A DNA stretch of 64,000 bases from Hippophae tibetana (taxonomy: Eukaryota; Streptophyta; Magnoliopsida; Rosales; Elaeagnaceae). The position numbers were made by a program, and so were the translations under genes. Position 1 is the first letter of the stretch; the number at the start of each line of letters is the position of its first letter. This document shows, in pieces, positions 22,744 through 30,926 of this stretch. The DNA lies in assembly GCA_037013495.1 (NCBI GenBank), contig CM072802.1, forward strand, positions 49,589,275 through 49,653,274, written 5' to 3'. Below the pieces are notes generated by a model. It did not search any database and was not told the DNA's origin. It saw only the letters and a list, made by a program, of their open reading frames with translations.

Positions 22744-22751
22744 TATTTATA
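22744..22751 (-). promoter_or_regulatory. TATA box of the gypsy G LTR
   Basis: Minus strand reads CACCTATAAATACCCC about 600 bp into the LTR. The homologous LTR at 58195-59698 has CACCTAAAAATACCGCC at the same place (about 58450), so the core is degraded there. This is the likely U3/R promoter element. Confidence 0.6.
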
Positions 22752-22890
22752 GGTGAGGATGGAGAGAAAAAATGAGTAAAAAAATGTTAAAAAAATGTAA
22801 AAACGCGTATTGGAAATGCTGAGGTCATTAATGACATCATGCTGACGTCATGGGGGCGGCTGCACGTGAAAAATGGGTGTCGGCGCGCGC

Positions 22891-23012
22891 GGATGAACAG
22901 TACCCGTGCGCAGTTCTGCGCGCATGAACAGTACCCGCGCGCGCAGTGCTGCGCGCATGAACAGTACCTGCGCGCGCAGTGCTGCGCGGATGAACAGTGC
23001 CGCGCGCAGCTT
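22891..23012 (-). repeat. GC-rich 33 bp tandem repeat in the gypsy G solo LTR
   Basis: Nearly four units of a 31-33 bp repeat built on ATGAACAGTACC followed by GCGCGCGCAGTGCTGC. The block is very rich in CpG in an otherwise AT-rich region. All six frames look open because of composition, which produces spurious Ala/Arg-rich reading frames. Confidence 0.85.
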
Positions 23013-23349
23013 GGGGCGGAGCTGGGCGTTGGGGCGCGGCGGCACGTTTTTCTCCTTTTTGACATTTTTGTCCTTTTTGACCTATTTTGTCCAATTTTTC
23101 CATATTTGTTGACCTTTCTCCATTTATTTATTAATATATTTGTGATGTATTGCTTCCAGTATTCTTCTTTGAGTCTTTAAGTTGCATTTTTAAGCCAAAA
23201 TACCTGAAAAACAATAAAAATACCCGTGATTCCGAAAAAGACAAATTTATATAAATATATGATAAAACATATAAATATATATATTTTTAATCAATTAATG
23301 TGCATAAAATCATGGTTATTTTAGTGCTTTTTGAGCACTCATCAGATCC

Positions 23350-24628
23350 TACACATGACAACCAAAAGAGGAAAGAGTAATAGTAAGACCAAGTTCACAT
23401 AATTGACCAACATAGATAAGATTTAGAGTAAGGTTGGGAATATGAAAGGTGTCAGAAAGTGATATAGAAGATGTGGAAACTTGTCCTACAACATTAACAT
23501 GCATATGTGAACCATTGGTAGTTTGAATTAAAGGTTTGGAGATGGACGATTGTGTGGGAGAGAAGATGTGAGTATCATGAGTCATATGATTACAACAAGC
23601 AGAATCAAAATACCATAAAGATTTACCTGATGTGAGAGACAATGCAGTAGGATGAGGATTACTAGATTGTGAGAGAACATGTTTAAGAAGACCTTCAAGT
23701 TCTTGAGTAGAGAACGTAAATTTGTCATGATTATCCTCAAAAACAGCAGCAGTGATAGATGAGTTACTATTTTTACCTGAATCATGTTGAGAGGGATTCC
23801 GAAAGCAATCTTTGTTAAAGTGTCCTAGACCCTTCTTGTGACAATATATACATACCTGAATGGGACATGTAAGAAGCTCATGATTGGGGTTGTGACAGTA
23901 GGTGCAACCTTGATGTTTGAAGTCTTCTTTTGAACCTCCTTTAGGGCAATAAAAGAGGGTGGAAAGAACATAATCTGTATGATGAACTTTGAAAACCCCC
24001 ATCCGAGTTTCTTCAGAACGAAGCTCGGTCATAGCAGTATCTAAGGATGGAAAAGGACTCCGATGGAGTAAGGAAGCCTGAACAGGTTCAAATCGATCAT
24101 GGAGAGCCATGAGAAAAATAACAAGACGCTGGTGATTACGGTAAGTTGCAAACATCTCAAATCAATCTTGTTCGTCCAAGTTGGTTCAGAGAGAGCGAGT
24201 TGATCCCAAATAGTATGCATTTCAGAGAGAAATTGGTTAATGGTTTGATCAGCCATTTGGCGTTTGGTATGAAGAGTTGTTAGAAGTTGATATTGGTTGA
24301 CCAAATCTGTTGTAGTGAAGCGAGCCTCAAGAAATTCCCAAACTTCTTTGGCAGTGTCAAAACGCCCAAATTCACCATGGATGGATGGTAAGGTGGTGTT
24401 ACGGAACCAGGTAATAATTTGATGGTGTTTACTCTCCCAGTCTTCAAGGCGGTCAGCAAATAAGGAGTTGTTTTCAGTGGTTTCTTGGATAGGTATAAAT
24501 ATATCACCAGTTATGAAACGCCATAACTTGCGTCCTTTCAAGAAACTTTTCATTGCTTGTGCCCAGGCTAGGTAGTTAGTATCATCAAGGGAGGTAGAGA
24601 TTGGTTTTGGGGCATCATTTCGGTCCAT
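23350..24628 (-). pseudogene. Copia B gag and protease, one frameshift
   Basis: Gag starts at the ATG at 24628 and opens MDRNDAPKP...NYLAWAQAMKSFLKG, the usual N-terminus of RE1-like copia gag. A frameshift near 24155 moves the reading to 24155-23349. Two CCHC-like clusters follow (CTYCHNPNHELLTC near 23900; CIYCHKKGLGHFNKDC near 23830), then a protease-like WYFDSACCNHMTHD near 23590, where the usual SGA is SAC, so the active site is altered. Coding is cut by the gypsy solo LTR at 23345. The role would be particle assembly and polyprotein cleavage if intact. Confidence 0.85.
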
Positions 24629-24729
24629 TTTAACGAAATAATGGAGGAAATATAAAGCAAATATATAGAAACAGTATAAAGGAGATATCTTTAAAAATGA
24701 AAAGAGGAGTTGAAAACAAGCCTGGAATC

Positions 24730-24857
24730 GGGTTGAGGTGAGCCGGGTTGGAGTGAGCCGGGTTGGAGTGAGCCGAGTTAAGGTGAGCTGGGTTGGAGTG
24801 AGCCGAGTTGAGGTGAACCGAGTTGAGAGTAAACCGAGTTAGGGTGAGCCGGGTTGG
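24730..24857 (-). repeat. 15 bp tandem repeat in the copia B leader
   Basis: About eight to nine units of GGGTTGGAGTGAGCC (plus-strand reading), with variants GAGTTGAGGTGAACC. It lies between the primer-binding site and gag, in the untranslated leader where packaging signals are expected. Confidence 0.85.
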
Positions 24858-24920
24858 CTGTGATGAAGAGAGGCGAAATTTTGATAGAAATTTAGAGGTA
24901 TATGAGAGGCTCTGATACCA

Positions 24921-25118
24921 TGTGAAGAGTATAGAGAGATAAGAAGAAAAAATGATTTAATGTTGTATTGATGTGTTTTAGAATGTACATAGAGAACTCT
25001 ATTTATAGAGTTGTAACAAGTGTAGTACAAGTGGAATAGTAAGTGTAGTACAAGTGAAATAATATAAGTGTAATACAAGTGAAGTATAAGTGAATTACAA
25101 TATCAAATATAACTTAAC

Positions 25119-25119
<1 letters not shown>
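24921..25119 (-). repeat. 5' LTR of copia B
   Basis: 199 bp, directly adjoining the primer-binding site at 24908-24920. It has three to four units of the 25 bp internal repeat, against six to seven in the 274 bp 3' LTR. Confidence 0.9.
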
Positions 25120-25152
<33 letters not shown>

Positions 25153-25154
<2 letters not shown>

Positions 25155-25789
25155 TTTTTTTAATATACAATGCGTTATCTAATTTGAATTAAAAAAAAAG
25201 ATTATATATATCAACTATAATAAATATTAGATGAACCATAATTTGATTCAATTAATACAATTTAGACATTTATTGTATAAAAATACATTTACATATTAGA
25301 TAAGATTAAGTAGATGGAGCTTAATTATTTGTGATTTTTGTGTAAAAAGATTAATGAAATGCTTGTTGAGACAGAGATGTAGCAGCTGTTTCATGTTAAA
25401 ATGATTAAAGAGAAGTCTTCTCAAAGAATAGAAAAAATCATTTAAAAGGGACCCATGAGCATGCGCATTTAGAAAGTTCCAACCAAAAAAGCTAGGCCAT
25501 ATACTACTCAACAAAAAAATAAAAATAATAAGAATAAAGAAAGGACCATGTGAAATTGGTCCCTGGCTAGCAATTGGCAATAATCCTAAAGGTTATATAT
25601 GGACCAACAAACCACTCATTTCATTTCATTTTTTTTCCTCACTCCACATCTTAAATATTGATTAATTTGTAGTTCAACTTGGACCTTTCATGGAGGCCTA
25701 CCTACTATTTTCTTTTTCATGTCTTCTTCTTCTTCTTCTCTTTCTCTTTCTCTTTCTCTTTTGTTTTTTTTTCTTTTCTTTTAAATATT

Positions 25790-25840
<51 letters not shown>

Positions 25841-26706
25841 ATATTGTCTAAGCTATAGATTTTAAGAAACTGGCAGGTTCCACCCTTTTCAATATTTGTA
25901 ATTGGAGTAATTAAAAACTTCATATATATATGACTTATTAGTTAACTATAAGTAAAACGAAAATCAAGTCTAATTTTTAATTAATATGGAGTCATGCATC
26001 TAGACATACGACCCTAGCTAGCTAAATATTTTATGGACGGCAAAGCTTACTTATATATGCAAAAAAAAAAAAAAAATCTCAAATGTACGTATCAATTTAA
26101 TGTGACAATAAAAGTAGCTAGAAAGGGACATTAATTATAAAATGTTATGCCATGTGATATTGTTAGTATTTGTTTTTAGATCAAAAGTTATTCTCTGTGT
26201 TTGATCATTGTTTCCAATAGCAAAAGTTTCCATGTTTTTGAGGGGTTTTTTTTTTTTTTTTTTAGCCTCAAATATTGAGTTATATAGTAAAGAAAGAAGT
26301 CATGAAAAACAAAAACAAAAATATGAATTGTTTGTAGCTAGGATGATCTTTGGTGTGTACGTACGTAGACTGAGAATTAATTATATATAAAATAGGCAGA
26401 TTAATAGAATTTTTGCAGGCTTTCATATAACAGAATAACATAAACTTTCTAAAAAATTAGTATAATTTGTATTAAAAAGTTTCTTTTACTTTCCAAGCAA
26501 ATGTTAATTAACTTGGCTTTTAGCAAAAGTTGACAAACGTTTAAGCTTGATTTAGCTTACGCCTTTGTTACACCATTAAGTGTTACTGAATTCCGAACTA
26601 ATTTTTTTAAAATAATAATAATAATAATAGTTTATTTTGCTATATCCGTTATTTAAAGCCAAAAACTATTTAACAAAAATGAACTCAATCTCTCAAGAGT
26701 CTCATG
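25153..26706. other. AT-rich intergenic region
   Basis: No gene seen. It contains a CT-rich block (about 25720-25780), a (TA)n tract (about 25793-25840) and a poly-T run near 26247-26263. Confidence 0.55.
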
Positions 26707-26776
26707 CAGGGGTGGAGCCATGGCAAATTTTTCAAGGAACTATAACCCACCCCAATCCTGCCTAGCTCCGCCCTTG
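26707..26776. mobile_element. 70 bp hAT-type miniature element with 8 bp target duplication
   Basis: The unit starts CAGGGGTGGAGCCA and ends TAGCTCCGCCCTTG; reverse-complementing the end gives CAAGGGCGGAGCTA, so terminal inverted repeats match at 11 of 14 positions. It is flanked by identical 8 bp sequences GTCTCATG (26699-26706 and 26777-26784). An 8 bp duplication with CAGGGG-type ends is characteristic of hAT-superfamily elements. It has no coding capacity. Confidence 0.75.
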
Positions 26777-26886
26777 GTCTCATGCATGCAACATTAATGC
26801 TGAGAGATTGTGATTGGTCACATGCGAGTCGAGCATAAACACATCTAATAAAGGAAGTAACTCCATCCCAACTACTTAAGTAGCCC

Positions 26887-27354
26887 TTGTCGTATTCAGA
26901 TAAATATTTTAATCAAAATAATTTATTAGCATCTAGAAATTATATTTTTTCTTTTATTTTTAATAAAATTTAAAGATAAATTTATAATAAATAGAAAATA
27001 ATTAAAATTTATTTTTGTATGTCTAAGGATTAAGAAGTGATTGATCTTATTTTTCAACAAAATATAGTTTTTTTAAAACACAAATGCAATTTATTTCTTC
27101 TTAAATTTATATAATATAATAATAATTTAAATTATTTTAATTCTAAAATTAAAAAACACTAAAATTTAAATTTTAAACATTTAAATTCAACTAATACAGA
27201 CATGATCTATAGACTTCCAATATATTAAAATAAAATTTATATTGTTGAGTTATAACTCGTTATTTTTAGTTTATAGATATTATATTTAATATTTGTTATT
27301 CTAAAATATATACGATTTAGTTCTGTCTAAAAATATTTATTGACTACGCCACTA
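26887..27354. mobile_element. Putative non-autonomous hAT element, 468 bp
   Basis: AGTAGCCC occurs at 26879-26886 and again at 27355-27362, bracketing the segment. The right end GACTACGCCACTA resembles hAT ends such as GGCTCCGCCACTG, but the left end (TTGTCGTATTCAG) pairs with it only loosely. The 8 bp repeat is the main evidence. The inside is AT-rich and non-coding. Confidence 0.45.
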
Positions 27355-27362
27355 AGTAGCCC

Positions 27363-28836
27363 GAATTGTTTCAAAGTTTGTTTTTTGTAATTACGTTAAA
27401 ACTAATTTTGGAAGAAATACTTTCATAAAGAAACGTGTAATTTTTATTTTTAAAGGAAGCACAAAATGTGATTTATGAGCCATAAAAACATTTTTTTAAT
27501 TATCAAAAACTCTTTACATAGGCCCTCAAAAGTATAAAAAAAATGATTTTTAATGTATATTTGTTTGTGCTTGTGAGTATCTATTAATGATGATGTACTC
27601 AGTTAGGATTTTGACAGTCTATAATAGATTTTAATTTTTAAAAAATCTACAAATTTTAATAAACTTTTAAAGACTTCAATATACACTTGATTAAACTTTT
27701 AAAAACCCTATATAAAGAGTGCGTATTTACTTAGAATTTGATATATTTAAAATTCTAAAATATTTATAGATTTTAGTAGTTTTTTTTAAAAACTTCAATG
27801 TATATTTTATTAAACTTTAAAAATTAATAAGTTTGAATAGATTTGTATGACTTTTTTCATAATTTTTTTTAGGTTTTTAGGGAATTTTATAAATTTTAAT
27901 ATATTTTAATTTTTTTTATCATACTCATACTTTTTCACTATATTTTTAATTATTTTATAATTTCTCAAAATATCGTATACAGTTATTAAAAATATTGAAT
28001 ATGTTATGTATTTTATTTAAAAATTTAATAAAATTTATATTATTCTTTATGTTGTGAAAATATATAGAGTATTCATAAAAGTAAAAGTGGGCTTTCAGTA
28101 ATTGAAAAGTGTCATGTGTCCAGCTTAACTTAATTATGATAAAAAATATTATTTTGGGATCCTTATCCCTAGTGAGTATTAAAAGAAAATTATATTAAAA
28201 AAATTATTCTTTTAAGGTTAATATATGTGTGGATTATTAAAAATATATACATAGTTAATTGTAAATTAATTTATATTTTATAGATATTGGATTTCTTGAT
28301 AATATTACATGATGTTATTAAAAAGAAAAACTCAACCTTAGATAGGTAGTTAAGCTCATCGAATAAAAAAAAGAGGGAGTCAAGAGTTAAAGAAATAAGA
28401 GAAGGGTAGAGAGAGAAAAAAAAATGAAATAAAAAAGAAAAGAAAAAAAAAAGTGAAAAGACTTAAGAAAAAGTCTCCAAAAATCTCATTGAAGATATAT
28501 TACTTGTGATAGACTTTATTTATACTGAATTTTTCATTTTAAAAACATGAGAATTTTCCTATTAAGTGAAGTTTTAAAAGTAAATAATATTTTTAAAACT
28601 CTAATACTTTTGTAAGTTTCTAAAAAAGTAGTAATTGAATACATATAAATTTATATAGACTTTTATAAACTTTTAAAAAATCTTAAAAAATTTTAATTGA
28701 ATACATTTAAATTTTTATAAATTTTTGAAAATCTTAAATGAATATACCTAAACTCTTTGAAACATTTAAAATTCATTAAAGTCTATCAAAGTCTTATTTT
28801 AATATACCCTTGTAAAATGTTTTTGATAAAAAGGGA
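27363..28836. other. AT-rich intergenic region with MITE-like stretches
   Basis: No gene. Two stretches (about 27590-27930 and 28560-28810) contain repeated motifs of the form GACTTTxATAGACTTTxAAT with GGGTATATT at one end on the minus strand, as in some abundant plant miniature elements. I could not define ends or target duplications. Confidence 0.4.
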
Positions 28837-29145
28837 TAAATTGTATGGTTGGTCCTTAAATTTTAATTATATTTACTAAGTTTTCAAACTTTTAAAACGT
28901 ATGATTTTTTCTTCAAGCTTTGAAAACTTCTCATATAGGTCTCCCAAATCTTTTAAATCATATTACTTAGTCCTTAAATTTTTAAAACTTCACATATAAA
29001 TCATAAATTTTTGATTCATAAATACATATTTTAGTAACCAAACAATAGCTCATGTGTGGAATTTTAAAAGTTTAGGAATATATGTATGAAGTTTTAAAAA
29101 TTTAAAAATTTGTGTACGAATTTAGAGAACCAATGGTGCACTTTA
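28837..29145. repeat. Putative MITE-like inverted-repeat element
   Basis: The left end reads TAAATTGTATGGTTGGTCC and the right end, reverse-complemented, reads TAAAGTGCACCATTGGTTC. The inside repeats TTTAAAACTT and CTTAAATTTT motifs in both directions, giving a long imperfect hairpin. No clean target duplication was found. Confidence 0.4.
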
Positions 29146-29454
29146 GCATTGAAAAAAATGCTTTTGATCTGAACATAGTTTTTCTTTTCCCAAAGTGCTC
29201 CATCTTGAAAGATTTTCTTTTGAAATCACAATTAACAAAAGCACAAATGTAATATATAAAAAAATTCAAGGTAGTGGCATGAACTTCCTCCACCAAATAG
29301 GTAATGAATATCAATATATAAAAATGATAATATTAAATATTTAAGTTATTAGGGAGATAATACTAGATATATAATAATATTATATGTATAATTGTTTGGA
29401 TAGACCGTCTATGTGACTTCGATACCTAGGAGCTAGTAGAGGAGATCCCTCACA

Positions 29455-29685
29455 AGGTGACAACAAGACCTGACTCATGAAATGACAACAAGATCCGACT
29501 CATGAAATGACAACAAAATTTGCTTCAAAGGAGACATTACGACCTGCCTCACATGGGATGACAACACGACCTACTTCAGAGGAGGAATTATAACGTGTTT
29601 CAAAGGAGATAATAAGATTTGCTTTAGAGGAGATGATACGACCTACTTCATAAGAGATGATACGCCCTACTTTAGGGCGTTGGAT
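29455..29685. repeat. Degenerate tandem repeat, about 25 bp unit, nine copies
   Basis: Successive units of the type GATGACAACACGACCTACTTC vary by substitutions and small length changes. On the minus strand part of the array stays open (29500-29721) and translates to repeats such as VGRIISYE and AGRNVSFE, which I read as an effect of the repeat rather than a protein. It lies next to a copia 3' remnant and could be part of its LTR. Confidence 0.7.
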
Positions 29686-29825
29686 AAGTTGATTTAGTGC
29701 TAACTTGGATACACAACCCATATTAAGAAAGTATTAGTTGTCCTAGAAGATGTTGAGGTTATATGTATGTAAGTATTAAATAATTCTAATACCGTATTGG
29801 CTAGATAAGGATGTTATTTCTATTT

Positions 29826-30500
29826 TTTTTTGTAATAAAATTTGAAATTCAATTTGAAGGAGATATTCCCAAGGCACTTCTGAGATACTCAAATCTTTGA
29901 GTCTCTATGGATTTTGTGAATATATCAGATAGTTGTCTCTCAGTAGGTACAAAATCAAGTGTCACTACTTTCTCTTCAACTAATTCTCGAATAAAGTGAT
30001 GCCTAATGTTAATTTGCTTAGTTCTAGAATGTTGAATTGGGTTCTTATAAATATATATAGTACAAAATCATACCTTGTGGTTGACCGTAGTCCTTGAGCA
30101 TGTTTTAATTTCATCCAAAGCATTTGTATGCAAGAGCTTCCTGCAGCAATGTATTCTGATCCAACTGTAGAGAGTGAGATAGAGTTATGCTTTTTACTAT
30201 GCTAGGATACTAATTTGTTCCCAATGTAGAGGCAACCACCTGATGTGCTCTTCCTATCATCCTAGTTTCCTAACTAGTCGACATCTGTATAACCACTTAC
30301 TTCACAAGTAGTGTCAGTAGTAAAATATAGAGCATACTTACTTATTCTTGAGACATACCTAATGATTTTCTATACATTCTCTAAGTGTGATTCCTTAAGG
30401 TCAGCTTCATAACGAGCACACACATAAACACTAAAACATATGTTACACCTACTTGGGGTGAGGTAAAGTAAACTACCTATCATACTCTTATAAAAGGATT
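29826..30500 (-). pseudogene. Tork-like copia RNase H and 3' terminus remnant
   Basis: Minus-strand pieces run from near 30500 downward: IGSLLYLTPSRCNICFSV, a long gap-free stretch with RKSTSGGCLYIGNKLVS near 30250, STVGSEYIAA near 30150 and a terminal DFVPTERQLSDIFTK near 29960-29920. The GSLLYLTxSRPDI and STAExEYIAA style is typical of the copia RNase H region. It belongs to a different family from copia A. Stops are frequent. Only the 3' third is present; upstream it abuts a gypsy LTR fragment. Confidence 0.7.
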
Positions 30501-30520
30501 TGGTTTGAGAAATAAATAGT

Positions 30521-30926
30521 GTTGACGTCATGGTGGTGTGGGTGCGGCAGCGCATGCATATAGGCGTGCACAGATGGGCACAAGCGCACGCGGAATGGAG
30601 CAGGGTGGATGCGTGGACGGGGCGTTGTGCTGGCACAGCGCGTGCGTTGCTCGGCGCGGCTACGTGCGCGATTTCTTTCTTTTTGACCTTTTTGACCCAT
30701 TTTATCCAATTTTTCCATCTTTTTTTTTGACTTTTTCTCATTTAATTTATGAATATATTTGTGATGTATTGCCTCCGGTATTTTTCTTTCAGTCTTTAAG
30801 TTACTTTTTAAGCGAAAAGACAGATTTATATAAATATATGATAAACTCATATAAATATATATATATTTTTAATCAATTAACGTGCATAAAATCATGGTAG
30901 TTTTAGTACTTTTTGAGCACTCATCA
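30521..30926 (-). repeat. Truncated gypsy G LTR (first ~400 bp)
   Basis: This matches the start of the solo LTR at 21441-23344: GACGTCATGG..., a GC-rich block, TTTTTGACCxATTTTxTCCAATTTTTCC and the end GAGCACTCATCA. It keeps the LTR 5' part (sense is minus) and lacks the other ~1.5 kb. One edge joins copia A2 RT coding exactly at the LTR terminus (30926); the other joins the Tork-like remnant. The 33 bp tandem repeat of the solo LTR is not present here. Confidence 0.85.

Larger units (their letters stand above)
21441..23344 (-). mobile_element. Ty3/gypsy solo LTR (family G) inside copia B, 5 bp target duplication
   Basis: This 1904 bp unit begins TGATGAG and ends CTCATCA and is flanked on both sides by GATCC (21436-21440 and 23345-23349). 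TG/CA ends, a 5 bp duplication and the lack of any internal coding region define a solo LTR, the product of LTR-LTR recombination. Orientation follows related copies: at 55933 the same LTR 3' end precedes a primer-binding site, so the sense strand here is minus, starting TGATGAGTGCTC at 23344. It splits the copia B protease/GAG-pre-integrase region; removing it and one GATCC restores the copia reading. It therefore post-dates copia B. Confidence 0.92.
18354..25119 (-). mobile_element. Ty1/copia retrotransposon B, full length, carrying a nested gypsy solo LTR
   Basis: LTRs at 18354-18627 (3') and 24921-25119 (5') read TGTTAAG...TTCACA on the minus strand. The primer site TGGTATCAGAGCC (24908-24920, minus) matches initiator Met tRNA. 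The polypurine tract is TTTGAGGGGGG next to 18628. Both flanks are ATAAT, but this lies in an (AAT)n array so the duplication is weak evidence by itself. Without the nested solo LTR (21441-23344 plus one GATCC copy) the element is about 4.86 kb, normal for copia. The coding region has few lesions, making B the best preserved element in the window. Confidence 0.92.

Noticed and set aside
22787-23112. Overlapping Ala/Arg/Cys-rich open frames on both strands
   Set aside because: They come from the GC-rich tandem repeat of the gypsy solo LTR; openness in several frames at once reflects composition.
30370-30900. Open frames of about 120 codons on both strands
   Set aside because: They span the junction of a Tork-like remnant and a truncated gypsy LTR and follow its GC-rich composition.
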